Origin: JAQGMV01 sp035626595
Lineage (GTDB): Bacteria; Pseudomonadota; Gammaproteobacteria; Burkholderiales; SG8-41
Direction: 5' to 3'
Length of the DNA stretch: 64,000 nt
Assembly (NCBI GenBank): GCA_035626595.1
Contig: DASPNJ010000092.1
Span: 1 to 64,000, forward strand
Numbering within the stretch: position 1 is the stretch's first letter; each line of letters begins with the position of its first letter. The notes under the pieces are model-generated. The model saw only the letters and a list, made by a program, of their open reading frames with translations, ran no database searches and was not told the origin of the DNA. The translations under genes and the position numbers were made by a program. Below are positions 33,958 to 42,572 of the stretch, in pieces.

Positions 33958-34731
33958 ATGTCAGAGCAACTCATCCTCTTCGAAGAATTCGACGGCTACG
34001 CGGTCATCACGCTGAACCGCCCCGAGAAGCTGAACGCGCTCTCGACGCCGATGGTGCTCGAGCTTCAGCAGCGGCTCGACGAGTGCAAAGGCACGCATTC
34101 GGCGATCGTGGTCACGGCGCGCGGCAAGGCGTTCACCGCCGGCGTGGATCTCCGCGAGCGCAACGAATGGGTGCGTAAAGGCGCGAAGGTGCGCGGCGAC
34201 AACGTGCGCAACAAGTGGTACGACACGATGGGCACGATCATCCGCAACCATCCGGCGATCTTCATCGCCGCGGTGAACGGCCTCGCGGTCGGCGGGGGCG
34301 CGACGCTGGTCAACATCTGCGATCTCGCGATCATGTCGGAGGACGCGCAGATCGGCGTGCCGCAGATCAGCTGGGGGATCTATCCCGGCATCGCGGGCGC
34401 GTCCACGCAGGTGCGCATCCTGCGCAAGCACGCGGCGTGGCCCATCCTCACGGCGCGCAGCCTGAGCGCAGCCGAAGCGGTCGAGGTCGGGCTGGTGAAC
34501 CTCACGGTGCCGGCGGACCGGCTGCTCGACGAAGCGAAGGCGCTCGCGGCGCACATCGCGACGCTCGATCCGATCGCGCTCGACTGGTGCAAGAAGGCGC
34601 TCGATCAGATCCCGAGTCATATCGGCGACTGGCCGGTGGCCCTCGAGTACGGCCGCAGCGTCAACAACATCATCCAGGACCAGATCGCCGCCCGCGGCTC
34701 GTCCTCGCCGGCCTCGCCTGCGGCCGCTTAG
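33958..34731 (+). CDS. Crotonase-family protein lacking both catalytic Glu residues
   Basis: The 257-residue paralogue of the preceding gene has VGGGATLVNICD (Thr at the first glutamate position) and VPQISWGIYPGIAG (Gln at the second). The fold and CoA pocket (KAFTAGVDLRE) are intact, so it may catalyse another acyl-CoA reaction or be non-catalytic. The ATG at 33958 follows repeat B almost directly and has no visible ribosome site; an upstream in-frame ATG at 33919 would translate repeat sequence. Its stop overlaps the convergent DUF3500 stop (TTAG). It is the last gene of the operon. Confidence 0.85.
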   Translation: MSEQLILFEEFDGYAVITLNRPEKLNALSTPMVLELQQRLDECKGTHSAIVVTARGKAFTAGVDLRERNEWVRKGAKVRGDNVRNKWYDTMGTIIRNHPAIFIAAVNGLAVGGGATLVNICDLAIMSEDAQIGVPQISWGIYPGIAGASTQVRILRKHAAWPILTARSLSAAEAVEVGLVNLTVPADRLLDEAKALAAHIATLDPIALDWCKKALDQIPSHIGDWPVALEYGRSVNNIIQDQIAARGSSSPASPAAA

Positions 34732-35897
34732 CGCCCGTGCTTGTGCGTGGCGTGATGCTGCCTTAAGAGGTCCTTGCCGTAGTCGTTGCCGTTCGGCGTA
34801 CGCACCACCGTATGGATGTGATCGCGGGTCGCTTCGCGTGGCCTGAACGGCGCCACGCGCGCCTGGTGGTCGAATTCGATCAGGATCACCGGGCTGTGGA
34901 TGCGGTAATAGAAGACACCCTTAGGATCGGAGTCTCCGATCCAGGCGAAGTACGTGCGGTCGAGATGGGCGCGAACTTCGTCCATGCGGACCTTGGCGTG
35001 ACTTTCTCTCATATTGCCGACGTACTCGGCGATGAGATCGAGCAGGACCCTGCGCTGTGCATCGTTCATCCGCGATGCGGCAAGACCCGCGTACGGCAGG
35101 ACCAGGTTGTCGCGATAGGCCTGCGCAAGGCTTTCGACCGGCCCCTTGTCGCTTCGGATCAGCGCCCGCTCCTGCTGTGATGCATCGAGGGCCCTGAACA
35201 ACGCGACACCCTTGTTCTGCTCGTCCTGGAGCACGACCGTGCCCTTGAACTTGCCCGCGTCGGCGCGCACCGGCTCTGAGCCCATGAACGTCGGCGTCAT
35301 CACCACCTGATCGCGCAGCACGAAGTAGTTGATGATGAGGTGGTGCCCGTCGAGCTGCCAGCCCCAGGGCTCGCCGTCCGACGGCGTGCCCATGACCGTG
35401 ACGTGATACAGCCACTGGCCGTACTCGTCCCAATTCTTCGCGAGCTCCGCCAGCGTCTCGTTCAACTTCATGATGTCTTCGGTCTTCCGCAGTCCTTTCG
35501 CGCTCAAGCTCGCGCGAAACAGCCCCAGAGCGAGCTCGCGCTGCGCGGGTGTCATCTCCTTGAAGCTCACGCCCTGGCGCGGTGGAAAGTGGCGGTTGTC
35601 CCATTTGCGCCATTCATCGTCGGTGACGGGGAAGAGCGTCTTCCTGCGCTGCTCTTCATCGAGACCCTTGATGAACGCTTCCGCGGCTTCGCGCACCGGC
35701 TGCGTGGAGACGCCGGTCGTCGCGAGCTTGAACAGGCCTGGGATTACTTTGCCGTCGGTGGTGACACCCTTGAATGGCTCGGACAGCGCGCGGCGCTCTT
35801 CCTCGCGAAACCACGCGAGGCGATCGAACACCGCAGTCCACGCGGCCTCATGTGAAAACACGAGGAGAAATGGCAATGCGATGAGGAGCTTCTTCAT
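34728..35897 (-). CDS. DUF3500 family secreted protein
   Basis: The 389-residue protein begins with a signal-like segment (MKKLLIALPFLLVFSHEAAW), so it is probably exported. The body matches DUF3500: PGLFKLATTGVST, GEPWGWQLDGHHLIINYFV, TPTFMGSEPV, and a C-terminal FYYRIHSPVILIEFDHQ. Several conserved histidines (GHH, HQ, a terminal H-rich HHATHKHGR) could bind metal. No function is established for the family. It converges on the catabolic operon. The start is unambiguous because a family B repeat lies immediately upstream. Confidence 0.85.
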   Translation of the reverse strand: MKKLLIALPFLLVFSHEAAWTAVFDRLAWFREEERRALSEPFKGVTTDGKVIPGLFKLATTGVSTQPVREAAEAFIKGLDEEQRRKTLFPVTDDEWRKWDNRHFPPRQGVSFKEMTPAQRELALGLFRASLSAKGLRKTEDIMKLNETLAELAKNWDEYGQWLYHVTVMGTPSDGEPWGWQLDGHHLIINYFVLRDQVVMTPTFMGSEPVRADAGKFKGTVVLQDEQNKGVALFRALDASQQERALIRSDKGPVESLAQAYRDNLVLPYAGLAASRMNDAQRRVLLDLIAEYVGNMRESHAKVRMDEVRAHLDRTYFAWIGDSDPKGVFYYRIHSPVILIEFDHQARVAPFRPREATRDHIHTVVRTPNGNDYGKDLLRQHHATHKHGR

Positions 35898-35906
35898 GGC
35901 GGAATT

Positions 35907-35985
35907 CTACGTGCGCCACGAGATCGCCACGTCGCGCATTGGCGCTCCTCGCGATGACACTGGTGTCATTGCGAGGAGGCGGCAG
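35907..35985. repeat. Family B half-elements
   Basis: A right half (CGTGCGCCACGAGATCGCCA to GCTCCTCGCGATGAC) is followed after five bases by a left end (GTCATTGCGAGGAGG). The left end overlaps the last codons of the next minus-strand gene and provides its stop codon (CAATGA). Confidence 0.65.
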
Positions 35986-36673
35986 GTCCGACGCGCCGAT
36001 CGCGGACCCGATCCGCAACCCACTTCGACGTCATGTCGGCGACCTCCTTCAGCACATCGGCGTCGGTGCGGCCGGAAGACTTAAGCACGTGGAACGAATG
36101 GTCGGCGCCTTCGAGCCAGTGCATGCGCCAGCGAGGTGCGAGCGGCTGGACCGTGCGGTCCATGAGCTCGCGGGTACACAGCGTGTCGCGCGTGCCGTTG
36201 AAGCAGAGGACCGGTTCCTGGATGCGCGGCAGATGCGCGTCGCGCAGCTTCTCGGGCTTGCCGGCCGGATGCAGCGGATAGGCGAGCAGGAGCAGGCCAT
36301 CGCACAGATATCCGTCGGCAGCGAGCATCGAAGCGGCGCGCCCACCCATCGAGCGGCCGCCGATGAGCAGCGTCTTCGGTGTGAGCGCGCTGCGCGCGTG
36401 CTCGATCACGGCCTTCATGCACGTCTGAAGCCGAGGCATCGCATCGGGACGGTTCGAGCCCTGCTCGCGATAGAGGAAGTTGAAGCGCACGGCCCCGATG
36501 CCGGTCGCGCGCAGCGCCTGCGCGAGCGCGTTCATGCTGCGGTCACACATATGGCCGCCGGCGCCGTGGGCGCAGACGAAGACGGTGTCGTTTCCGCCGG
36601 TGGTTGCGGGTTCGTAGATCGCGGTCGTGTGCTCATCGCCTACCGCGACGTGCCACGTGATGGGTTCGGTCAT
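35966..36673 (-). CDS. Alpha/beta hydrolase, dienelactone-hydrolase/KANL3-like
   Basis: The 235-residue protein has an alpha/beta hydrolase core: CAHGAGGHMCD (oxyanion region), the nucleophile elbow GGRSMGGRAA, the acid in CFNGTRDTLC and histidine H in GADHSFHV. It resembles the Tex30/KANL3-like group. There is no signal peptide. The C-terminal residues AASSQ and the stop codon come from a family B terminus. Upstream in-frame codons translate a family A palindrome (SRAGGNPE), so the ATG at 36673 is preferred. Confidence 0.82.
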   Translation of the reverse strand: MTEPITWHVAVGDEHTTAIYEPATTGGNDTVFVCAHGAGGHMCDRSMNALAQALRATGIGAVRFNFLYREQGSNRPDAMPRLQTCMKAVIEHARSALTPKTLLIGGRSMGGRAASMLAADGYLCDGLLLLAYPLHPAGKPEKLRDAHLPRIQEPVLCFNGTRDTLCTRELMDRTVQPLAPRWRMHWLEGADHSFHVLKSSGRTDADVLKEVADMTSKWVADRVRDRRVGPAASSQ

Positions 36674-36678
36674 GGGTT

Positions 36679-36706
36679 CTGGATTCCCGCCTGCGCGGGA
36701 ATGGCG
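36679..36706. repeat. Family A palindrome
   Basis: CTGGATTCCCGCCTGCGCGG followed by GAATGGCG, five bases upstream of the hydrolase start and in the divergent gap before the MFS gene. Confidence 0.75.
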
Positions 36707-36734
36707 ACGAGGCAGGCATGGTACCTTCGAGCGA

Positions 36735-37988
36735 ATGAGCGCGCAGCCACGCACCGACACGACCGCGGATCTTTCGTTCCCCGCGCTGCGCGATCCGGCG
36801 TTCCGCATCTACTTCCTCGCCTCCGCGCTCGCGATGATGGCGGACAGCATCGAGCACGTCATCAGCTACTGGGTGATGTTCCAGAAGTTTCACTCCCAGT
36901 CGCTCGCGGGCTTCGCGGTGGTGTCGCACTGGGTGCCGTTCCTGTTGTTCTCGGTCTATGCCGGCGCCCTCGCCGACCGCTTCGATCCGCGTCGCATCAT
37001 CCAGCTCGGCATGCTGTGCTTCATCGTCGCATCGGCCGGCTGGGGCTACTTCTTCGTCACCGATACGCTGGAGATGTGGCACGCGATGGTGCTGCTGGTG
37101 ATCCACGGTTTCGCGGGGGTGCTGTGGGGACCTGCGAGCCAGCTCCTGGTGCAGTACATCGTGCAGCCGAAAATCCTCTCGTCCGCCGTGCGGCTCAATG
37201 CGACGGCGCGCTGGCTCGGCCTTCTCTTCGGGCCTGCCGTAGGCAGCGTGCTCATGCTCGCGGTCGGGCCGACATGGGGACTCTTCGTCAATATCGTGTT
37301 TTACGTTCCGCTGCTGTGGTGGCTGTGGAAAGCGCCTTACGGACCGAAGTTCAGCGGCGTCGCCAGCAGGGCCGCACGCGCGGTGCGCGGGTTTGCGGAT
37401 ATCTGGACGACGATGCGCGATGTCGCGGGCAACCGCACGATCGTGTCGATGACGCTGCTTGCCGGCGTCGCCTCGCTCTGCGTCGGCAATGCCTACCAGG
37501 CGCAGATGCCGGAATTCGCGGAGCACCTCGGCCACGGCGACGCAGGCGTCGCCTACAGCATGTTGCTCGCGGCAGACGCCGCGGGCGCGCTCATCGCAGG
37601 TTTCGTGCTCGAGAGCCGCGGGCTGCTTCAGCCCCGCACGCGCACGGCATTCGTGCTCGCGATGCTGTGGTGTGCCGCGATCGTCGGCTTCGCCGCGAGC
37701 CAGAGCTATGCGCTCGCGTTCGCGCTGCTGTTCGTCGCCGGGTTTCTACAGCTCGCGTTTTCCGCGATGGCGCAGACGCTCGTGCAGATCGAGGCGCCGC
37801 ACGAGATCCGGGGACGCGTGATCGGGCTCTACTCGATGTCCGCGCTGGGATTGCGCGCGTTCTCGGGCGTGACGGTCGGCATCCTCGGCAGCCTCATCGG
37901 CATCCACTGGTCGCTCGCGCTGAGCGCGATGGTGCTGCTCGCGGTGACTGCCGTGCTGGCGGGATTCGCGACGCGGCCCACGGCCTAG
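36735..37988 (+). CDS. Major facilitator superfamily transporter, EntS-like
   Basis: The 417-residue membrane protein shows about twelve hydrophobic segments, starting with FRIYFLASALAMMADSIEHV. The MFS loop 2-3 motif is GALADRFDPRRIIQLG, and a repeat-like loop IRGRVIGLYSMSALGLR is in the second half. It resembles the MFS_3/enterobactin exporter EntS group, so export of a small molecule is plausible. It is encoded on its own: divergent from the hydrolase and convergent with a receptor. The ATG at 36735 gives a normal N-terminus; no strong ribosome site is evident. Confidence 0.87.
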   Translation: MSAQPRTDTTADLSFPALRDPAFRIYFLASALAMMADSIEHVISYWVMFQKFHSQSLAGFAVVSHWVPFLLFSVYAGALADRFDPRRIIQLGMLCFIVASAGWGYFFVTDTLEMWHAMVLLVIHGFAGVLWGPASQLLVQYIVQPKILSSAVRLNATARWLGLLFGPAVGSVLMLAVGPTWGLFVNIVFYVPLLWWLWKAPYGPKFSGVASRAARAVRGFADIWTTMRDVAGNRTIVSMTLLAGVASLCVGNAYQAQMPEFAEHLGHGDAGVAYSMLLAADAAGALIAGFVLESRGLLQPRTRTAFVLAMLWCAAIVGFAASQSYALAFALLFVAGFLQLAFSAMAQTLVQIEAPHEIRGRVIGLYSMSALGLRAFSGVTVGILGSLIGIHWSLALSAMVLLAVTAVLAGFATRPTA

Positions 37989-37989
37989 T

Positions 37990-38014
37990 CGGTGCGCCAT
38001 CGGCGCACCCTACG
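37990..38014. repeat. Repeat C palindrome
   Basis: GGTGCGCCATCGGCGCACC followed by CTACG, a perfect 8-bp palindrome pair (GGTGCGCC/GGCGCACC). It lies between convergent genes; a related longer copy is at 58767-58824. Confidence 0.6.
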
Positions 38015-38022
38015 AACCCCGA

Positions 38023-39015
38023 TCACTCCGGCTTGATGCCGGCCTCCCGAATGACTTTGCGGAAGCGCGTCATCTCGCGCGCGAGGAAGGCCTGGAACTC
38101 GCGCGGCGAGCTGCCGACCGCTTCGGAGCCGTCCGTGGCGACGCGCTGCTTCACGTCCGGCGCCTGCATGCTTTTCATCAGGACGGCCGCGATGCGCTCG
38201 ACGATCGACGCAGGCGTTTTAGCAGGCGCGAGGATGCCGTACCAGCCGATCGCTTCGAAGCCCTTGATCGTTTCGGCGAGCGCCGGGATCTCAGGGATCG
38301 CAGCGGAACGCTTGAGCGAGGTCACCGCAATCGGACGCAGCCGTCCCGCGCGCGCCAGCGGCAGCCCCGTGACGATGCTCGAGAACATGACCTGCACCTG
38401 ACCTGACACCACGTCGGCGAGCGCCGGCGGCGGCCCCTTGTACGGCACGTGCAGCATGCGTACGCCGGCGGCGCCGCTGAAAAGCTCGGTCGCAAGGTGG
38501 TTCGAGCCGCCGACACCGGTGGACGCGTACGCGAGCTGCCCCGGCTTCGCCTTCGCGAGCGCGATCAGCTCTTCGGTCGTGCGCACCGCAAGCGCATTCG
38601 TGACGACGACGAGATACGGCTGCTGCGTGATCTGGCTCACGGCGGTGAAGTCGCGCAGCACGTCGTACGGCAGCTTCGTGCCGTGCGCCGCGCCGATCGC
38701 CTGCGCGATCGCGAGCATCATGAGCGTGTAGCCGTCGGCCGGCGCCTTCGCCGCGAGCTCCGCCGCGATCGCGCCGTTCGCGCCGGTGCGGTTGTCGATC
38801 ACGACCGATTGTCCCAGGGCCTCGGACAGCTTCTGCCCCGCGATGCGCGCCGCGAAATCGGAGCCGCCGCCAGCCGAGAAGCCGACGATCATGCGGATCG
38901 GCCTCACCGGAAATTCCTGCGCCGCACTCGTTGCCGCACGTTGCGCGCAGGCCCATTGCGGCGCCCATGTCGCAGCGCACACAACCGCCGTGAGAACCGA
39001 AATGTTGGTTTTCAT
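38023..39015 (-). CDS. Bug/TctC-type receptor
   Basis: The 330-residue precursor has the signal MKTNISVLTAVVCAATWAPQ, with cleavage likely at ACA-QR. The motifs are RPIRMIVGFSAGGGSDFAAR, DNRTGANGAIA, ADGYT and HVPYKGPPPAL. A divergent receptor gene begins 108 bp away at 39123, so two receptors share one promoter region. The ATG at 39015 starts the conserved signal; codons upstream are in frame but lie in the divergent promoter gap. Confidence 0.9.
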   Translation of the reverse strand: MKTNISVLTAVVCAATWAPQWACAQRAATSAAQEFPVRPIRMIVGFSAGGGSDFAARIAGQKLSEALGQSVVIDNRTGANGAIAAELAAKAPADGYTLMMLAIAQAIGAAHGTKLPYDVLRDFTAVSQITQQPYLVVVTNALAVRTTEELIALAKAKPGQLAYASTGVGGSNHLATELFSGAAGVRMLHVPYKGPPPALADVVSGQVQVMFSSIVTGLPLARAGRLRPIAVTSLKRSAAIPEIPALAETIKGFEAIGWYGILAPAKTPASIVERIAAVLMKSMQAPDVKQRVATDGSEAVGSSPREFQAFLAREMTRFRKVIREAGIKPE

Positions 39016-39122
39016 CGCGCTGCTATGATAGCCGCGAGCTCGAACGACGAGAGCGACGCTTCGCGAACAACGACACGTCCACTCACCAGGGAGGGACACA
39101 GTCACGCGAGGAGGACACGCAA

Positions 39123-40100
39123 ATGACTGCCTGCCGTCAGATCGTCGCGTTTACGAGCTTCCTGTGTTTCACCGTCCCTGTCATCGCCGAGCAACGCGCC
39201 GCCGACTATCCGGCGCGTCCCGTGCGCGTCGTCGTCGGCATTGCGCCGGGCGGCGGACTCGATACGATGACGCGCGTCGCCGCACAGCGTCTGAGCGAAC
39301 GCATCGGGCAGACCTTCGTCGTCGACAATCGTCCTGGCGGCGGGACGGTGCTCGGCACCGACATCGTGCAGCAGGCAACCCCTGACGGCTACACGCTGCT
39401 CTGCGCATCCGAGACGCTGATGTTGAACGGCATCTTCAAACGCCACCGCTACGACGTGCGCAGCGCGTTCGAGCCGATCGTGCGGCTGACGACACAGCCG
39501 TACATCCTCGTGGTGAACCCGTCGGTGCCGGCCTCGTCGATCAAAGAGCTGATCGATCATGCGCGCGCGAAGCCCGGCGCACTGAGCTTCGGGACACCCG
39601 GTGTGGGCACCACGCTGCACATCGGCTGGGAGCGCCTCATCGCAGCCGCGGGCATCAACGTGCTGCACGTGCCCTACAAGGGCGGCGCACCGGCGGTCAT
39701 CGACGCGATGAGCGGGCAGATCCAGATGGTGATCACGACCACCATCACGGCGGGCACGCACATCAAGAACGGCAAGTTGAAGGCGCTCGCTGTCACCGGG
39801 CCCAAGCGCGTGCAGGTCTATCCCGATGTGCCGACGTTGTCCGAAGCCGTCCTGCCGGGCTACGAGCTCACGAACAGCTACGGGTTATTCGCACCCGCCG
39901 GCACGCCGCGCAGCGCGATCGACAAAGTCAACGCGACGGTCATCGCAGTCATGCATACGCCCGAGACGCGCAAGGTGCTCGCGGCCGATGGCGCCGAAGC
40001 GGCGCCGCCTGCGACGCCCGAAGAGTTCAAGGCGAAGTTCGCGCGCGACTACGCCGCTCTGGAAAAAACGGTGGCCGCCGCGAAGATCAGACTGAAGTAA
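39123..40100 (+). CDS. Bug/TctC-type receptor of the enolase-superfamily operon
   Basis: The 325-residue precursor has the signal MTACRQIVAFTSFLCFTVPV, with cleavage near VIA-EQ. The motifs are RPVRVVVGIAPGGGLDTMTR, DNRPGGGTVLG, PDGYT and HVPYKGGAPAV. GCGAGGAGGA precedes the ATG. The mandelate racemase-family gene starts 10 bp after its stop and an amidohydrolase follows, so the ligand is probably a hydroxy or cyclic acid that these enzymes process. Confidence 0.9.
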   Translation: MTACRQIVAFTSFLCFTVPVIAEQRAADYPARPVRVVVGIAPGGGLDTMTRVAAQRLSERIGQTFVVDNRPGGGTVLGTDIVQQATPDGYTLLCASETLMLNGIFKRHRYDVRSAFEPIVRLTTQPYILVVNPSVPASSIKELIDHARAKPGALSFGTPGVGTTLHIGWERLIAAAGINVLHVPYKGGAPAVIDAMSGQIQMVITTTITAGTHIKNGKLKALAVTGPKRVQVYPDVPTLSEAVLPGYELTNSYGLFAPAGTPRSAIDKVNATVIAVMHTPETRKVLAADGAEAAPPATPEEFKAKFARDYAALEKTVAAAKIRLK

Positions 40101-40110
40101 TCTCCTCCGC

Positions 40111-41223
40111 ATGAAGATCACCGACCTCACGATCACGCTCTTCGCCTGGGATGACCTGCCGCCGCGCCAGTTCGGACGGCACACCGGAAAGATGCCGGGC
40201 GGCAGCAGCCAGTTGGGGCTGGTGCAGATCACGACCGACGATGGCGTGATCGGCCACTCGTTCCTCGGCTCGTCGAGCCGCGGCGCGAATTACGACGCGG
40301 AGTCGCTGATCCGGTTCCTGAAGCCGATCGTCATGGGGCAGGACCCGCTCGAGCGCGAGCGGCTCTACCAGCAGATGTGGGCGCGCAATCGGAACACGAC
40401 GCTGCGCTGCATCGGCGCGGTCGACGTCGCGTTGTGGGACATCGCAGGTAAAGCGGCCGGGCTGCCGATCCATCGGCTGCTCGGAAGCTTCCGCGACGCG
40501 ATCCCCGCCTACGCCAGCTCGGAGGTGCTGCCGTCGAAGGAAGCGTATGCGGACGAGGCAGTGCGCATCCGCGAGGCGGGCTTCCACGCGTACAAGATCC
40601 ATCCGCCGGCGGCGTGGCAGCAGGACATCGAGATCTGCCGTCACGTGCGTAAAGCGGTCGGCGACAGCTACCGGCTCATGCTCGACAGCACGTGGTCGTA
40701 CAACTACGTGGAAGCGCTGCGCGTCGGGCGTGCGATCGAAGATTTCGGCTTCTACTGGTACGAAGACCCGCTCGACGCCGATGACATCACGAATTACGTG
40801 AAGCTCCGGCAGAAGCTCGACATACCGATCCTCGCCACCGAGTACGCGCCCGGCGGCTTCCAGGCGTTCGCGCCGTGGATCACGATGCAGGCGACCGATT
40901 TCCTCCGCGGCGACGTCGCGGTGAAGGGCGGCATCACGGCGCTGGTAAAAACGGCGCACCTTGCCGAAGCCTTCCACATGAATCTCGAAGTGCACCACGG
41001 CGGCAACTCGCTCAACAACGTCGCCAACGTGCACGTGATCATGGCGATCCCGAATACGGAATTTTTCGAGGTGCTGCTGCCGGACAAGACGCAGAAATAC
41101 GGGCTTGCCGAGGATCTCACGGTCGACAAAAGCGGCATGGTGCGGCTGCCCGACGGGCCGGGACTCGGCGCGAAAATCGATTTCGGTCTGATCGAACGCA
41201 AGAAGACCGCGGTTCTCACATAG
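40111..41223 (+). CDS. Mandelate racemase/muconate lactonizing enzyme family protein
   Basis: The 370-residue enzyme belongs to the enolase superfamily. The metal ligands are D192 (LDSTW), E218 (YEDP) and E244 (ATEY). The acid/base residues are the K162-x-H164 pair (YKIH) on strand 2 and H295 or H296 (EVHHGGNS) on strand 7. This pattern fits the mandelate racemase subgroup, mostly sugar-acid dehydratases, acting by proton abstraction next to a carboxylate. It is the second gene of a receptor - enolase-superfamily - amidohydrolase operon. The substrate is not determinable from sequence. Confidence 0.9.
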   Translation: MKITDLTITLFAWDDLPPRQFGRHTGKMPGGSSQLGLVQITTDDGVIGHSFLGSSSRGANYDAESLIRFLKPIVMGQDPLERERLYQQMWARNRNTTLRCIGAVDVALWDIAGKAAGLPIHRLLGSFRDAIPAYASSEVLPSKEAYADEAVRIREAGFHAYKIHPPAAWQQDIEICRHVRKAVGDSYRLMLDSTWSYNYVEALRVGRAIEDFGFYWYEDPLDADDITNYVKLRQKLDIPILATEYAPGGFQAFAPWITMQATDFLRGDVAVKGGITALVKTAHLAEAFHMNLEVHHGGNSLNNVANVHVIMAIPNTEFFEVLLPDKTQKYGLAEDLTVDKSGMVRLPDGPGLGAKIDFGLIERKKTAVLT

Positions 41224-41231
41224 GAGGGCGT

Positions 41232-42464
41232 ATGGCACGCGAAGGCTATCTGATCATCGACAGCGACATGCATTTCAACGAGCCCGACGACTTGTGGGCG
41301 CGCTATCTCGACGAGCCGTACCGCAAGGATGCGCCAAGGTTTTTCGGCGGGCACAAGAAGGAGCTGACGCCGACGCCCGAGGACAAAGGCAGCGCCGATT
41401 CGATCCGGACGATGGAGGTGCAGGGCCTGACGATTCCGTCGTTCGCGAAGTCCGATGGCGCGCAGGCGTCGAGCCGCGAGCTGCGCCGCCGCAGCCGCGC
41501 GCGGCATCCGCACTTCAGCGTCGCGAAAGCGCGCGGGTTCGACGCGGGATCCACGCTCACCGCGATGGACATCGAAGGCATCGACGTCGCGGTCATGTAC
41601 GGCACGCGCGGCCGGCAGATCCTGTGTCACGACGATCTGAAGCCCGACTATGCCGCCGCGCTCGCGCGCGCATACAACAACTGGGCGCACGACTACTGCA
41701 AGGAAGATCCGCAGCGGCTCAAGTTCGCGGCGCAGATCGCGATGCACGACGTGGGACTCGCGGTCGAGGAAGCGCGGCGCTGCGTGGAAAAGCTCGGGGC
41801 GGTCGCGGTGATCGGCACGCCGAACCCGGTCCACGGCCAGCACCTGCACGATGAAGCCTGCGAGCCGCTGTGGCGCGAGCTCGAGCGTCTCGACGTGCCG
41901 ATCGGTTTCCATCCGACGGGCAACTCATCACTCAAGGACGACATGGGGCAGCGCTACGTCGGCCATGCGAACTTCTTCCCGATCGCGCACGCAATACGCA
42001 ATCCGGTGGAGCTGATGGGCGCGATCGCCAGCATGACGACCGGCGGCATCCTCGAACGGCACCCGAAGCTGCGCTGCGCGTTCCTCGAAGGCACGGCGGG
42101 CTGGGTGTACTGGTGGCTGTGGCGCCTCGACGACCACTGGGAGAAATACGGCCCGGGCTGCGAGAACCAGCTTTCGATGCTGCCGAGCGAGTACTTCAGG
42201 CGCCAGTGCTACATCGCGCTCGACGTCGACGAAGAGCCGGCGGTGGACGTCATCAACAAAATGGGGTCGGAGTACTTCGTCGTCTCCAGCGACTACCCGC
42301 ACAGCGACGGCGCGTTTCCGGAGGCCGTGTCGCAGTTCCTCGGGCTGCCGCTCACCGACGAACAGCGGCGCGACATCCTGTGGGATAACTGCGCGCGGCT
42401 GTACGGCATCGAGACGCCGGCTCAGCCGCTCACGCGCGAGGTGACGACGGCCTCAGCGGCCTGA
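41232..42464 (+). CDS. Amidohydrolase family 2 (TIM-barrel metal-dependent hydrolase)
   Basis: The 410-residue protein opens with IIDSDMHFNEP, the D-x-H metal motif of the ACMSD/amidohydrolase-2 group, and continues with ALARAYNNWAHDYC, a strand-5 histidine region GFHPTG, and SSDYPHSDGAFPE supplying the late aspartate and histidine. Such enzymes hydrolyse or decarboxylate ring carboxylates. TAGGAGGG overlaps the stop of the preceding gene and serves as the ribosome site for the ATG at 41232. It ends a three-gene operon with the receptor at 39123. Confidence 0.87.
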   Translation: MAREGYLIIDSDMHFNEPDDLWARYLDEPYRKDAPRFFGGHKKELTPTPEDKGSADSIRTMEVQGLTIPSFAKSDGAQASSRELRRRSRARHPHFSVAKARGFDAGSTLTAMDIEGIDVAVMYGTRGRQILCHDDLKPDYAAALARAYNNWAHDYCKEDPQRLKFAAQIAMHDVGLAVEEARRCVEKLGAVAVIGTPNPVHGQHLHDEACEPLWRELERLDVPIGFHPTGNSSLKDDMGQRYVGHANFFPIAHAIRNPVELMGAIASMTTGGILERHPKLRCAFLEGTAGWVYWWLWRLDDHWEKYGPGCENQLSMLPSEYFRRQCYIALDVDEEPAVDVINKMGSEYFVVSSDYPHSDGAFPEAVSQFLGLPLTDEQRRDILWDNCARLYGIETPAQPLTREVTTASAA

Positions 42465-42476
42465 CGCCAGAGAAGC

Positions 42477-42565
42477 CGTCGTCCCCGCGAAGGCGGCCTC
42501 ATTCGTCATTCCCGCGAAGGCGGGAATCCAGAACGGTTCTGGGTCCCCGCCTACGCGGGGACGAC
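42477..42565. repeat. Cluster of three family A palindromes
   Basis: A degenerate copy (GTCGTCCCCGCGAAGGCGGC), a consensus copy (about 42504-42531) and an inverted copy (CTGGGTCCCCGCCTACGCGG, 42537-42565) occupy nearly the whole gap between convergent genes. Confidence 0.8.
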
Positions 42566-42572
42566 GTTGCGG

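Noticed and set aside
35966..36808. Longer 280-residue form of the alpha/beta hydrolase
   Set aside because: The extra N-terminal residues are translation of a family A palindrome and of the divergent MFS gene start. They do not form a signal peptide.
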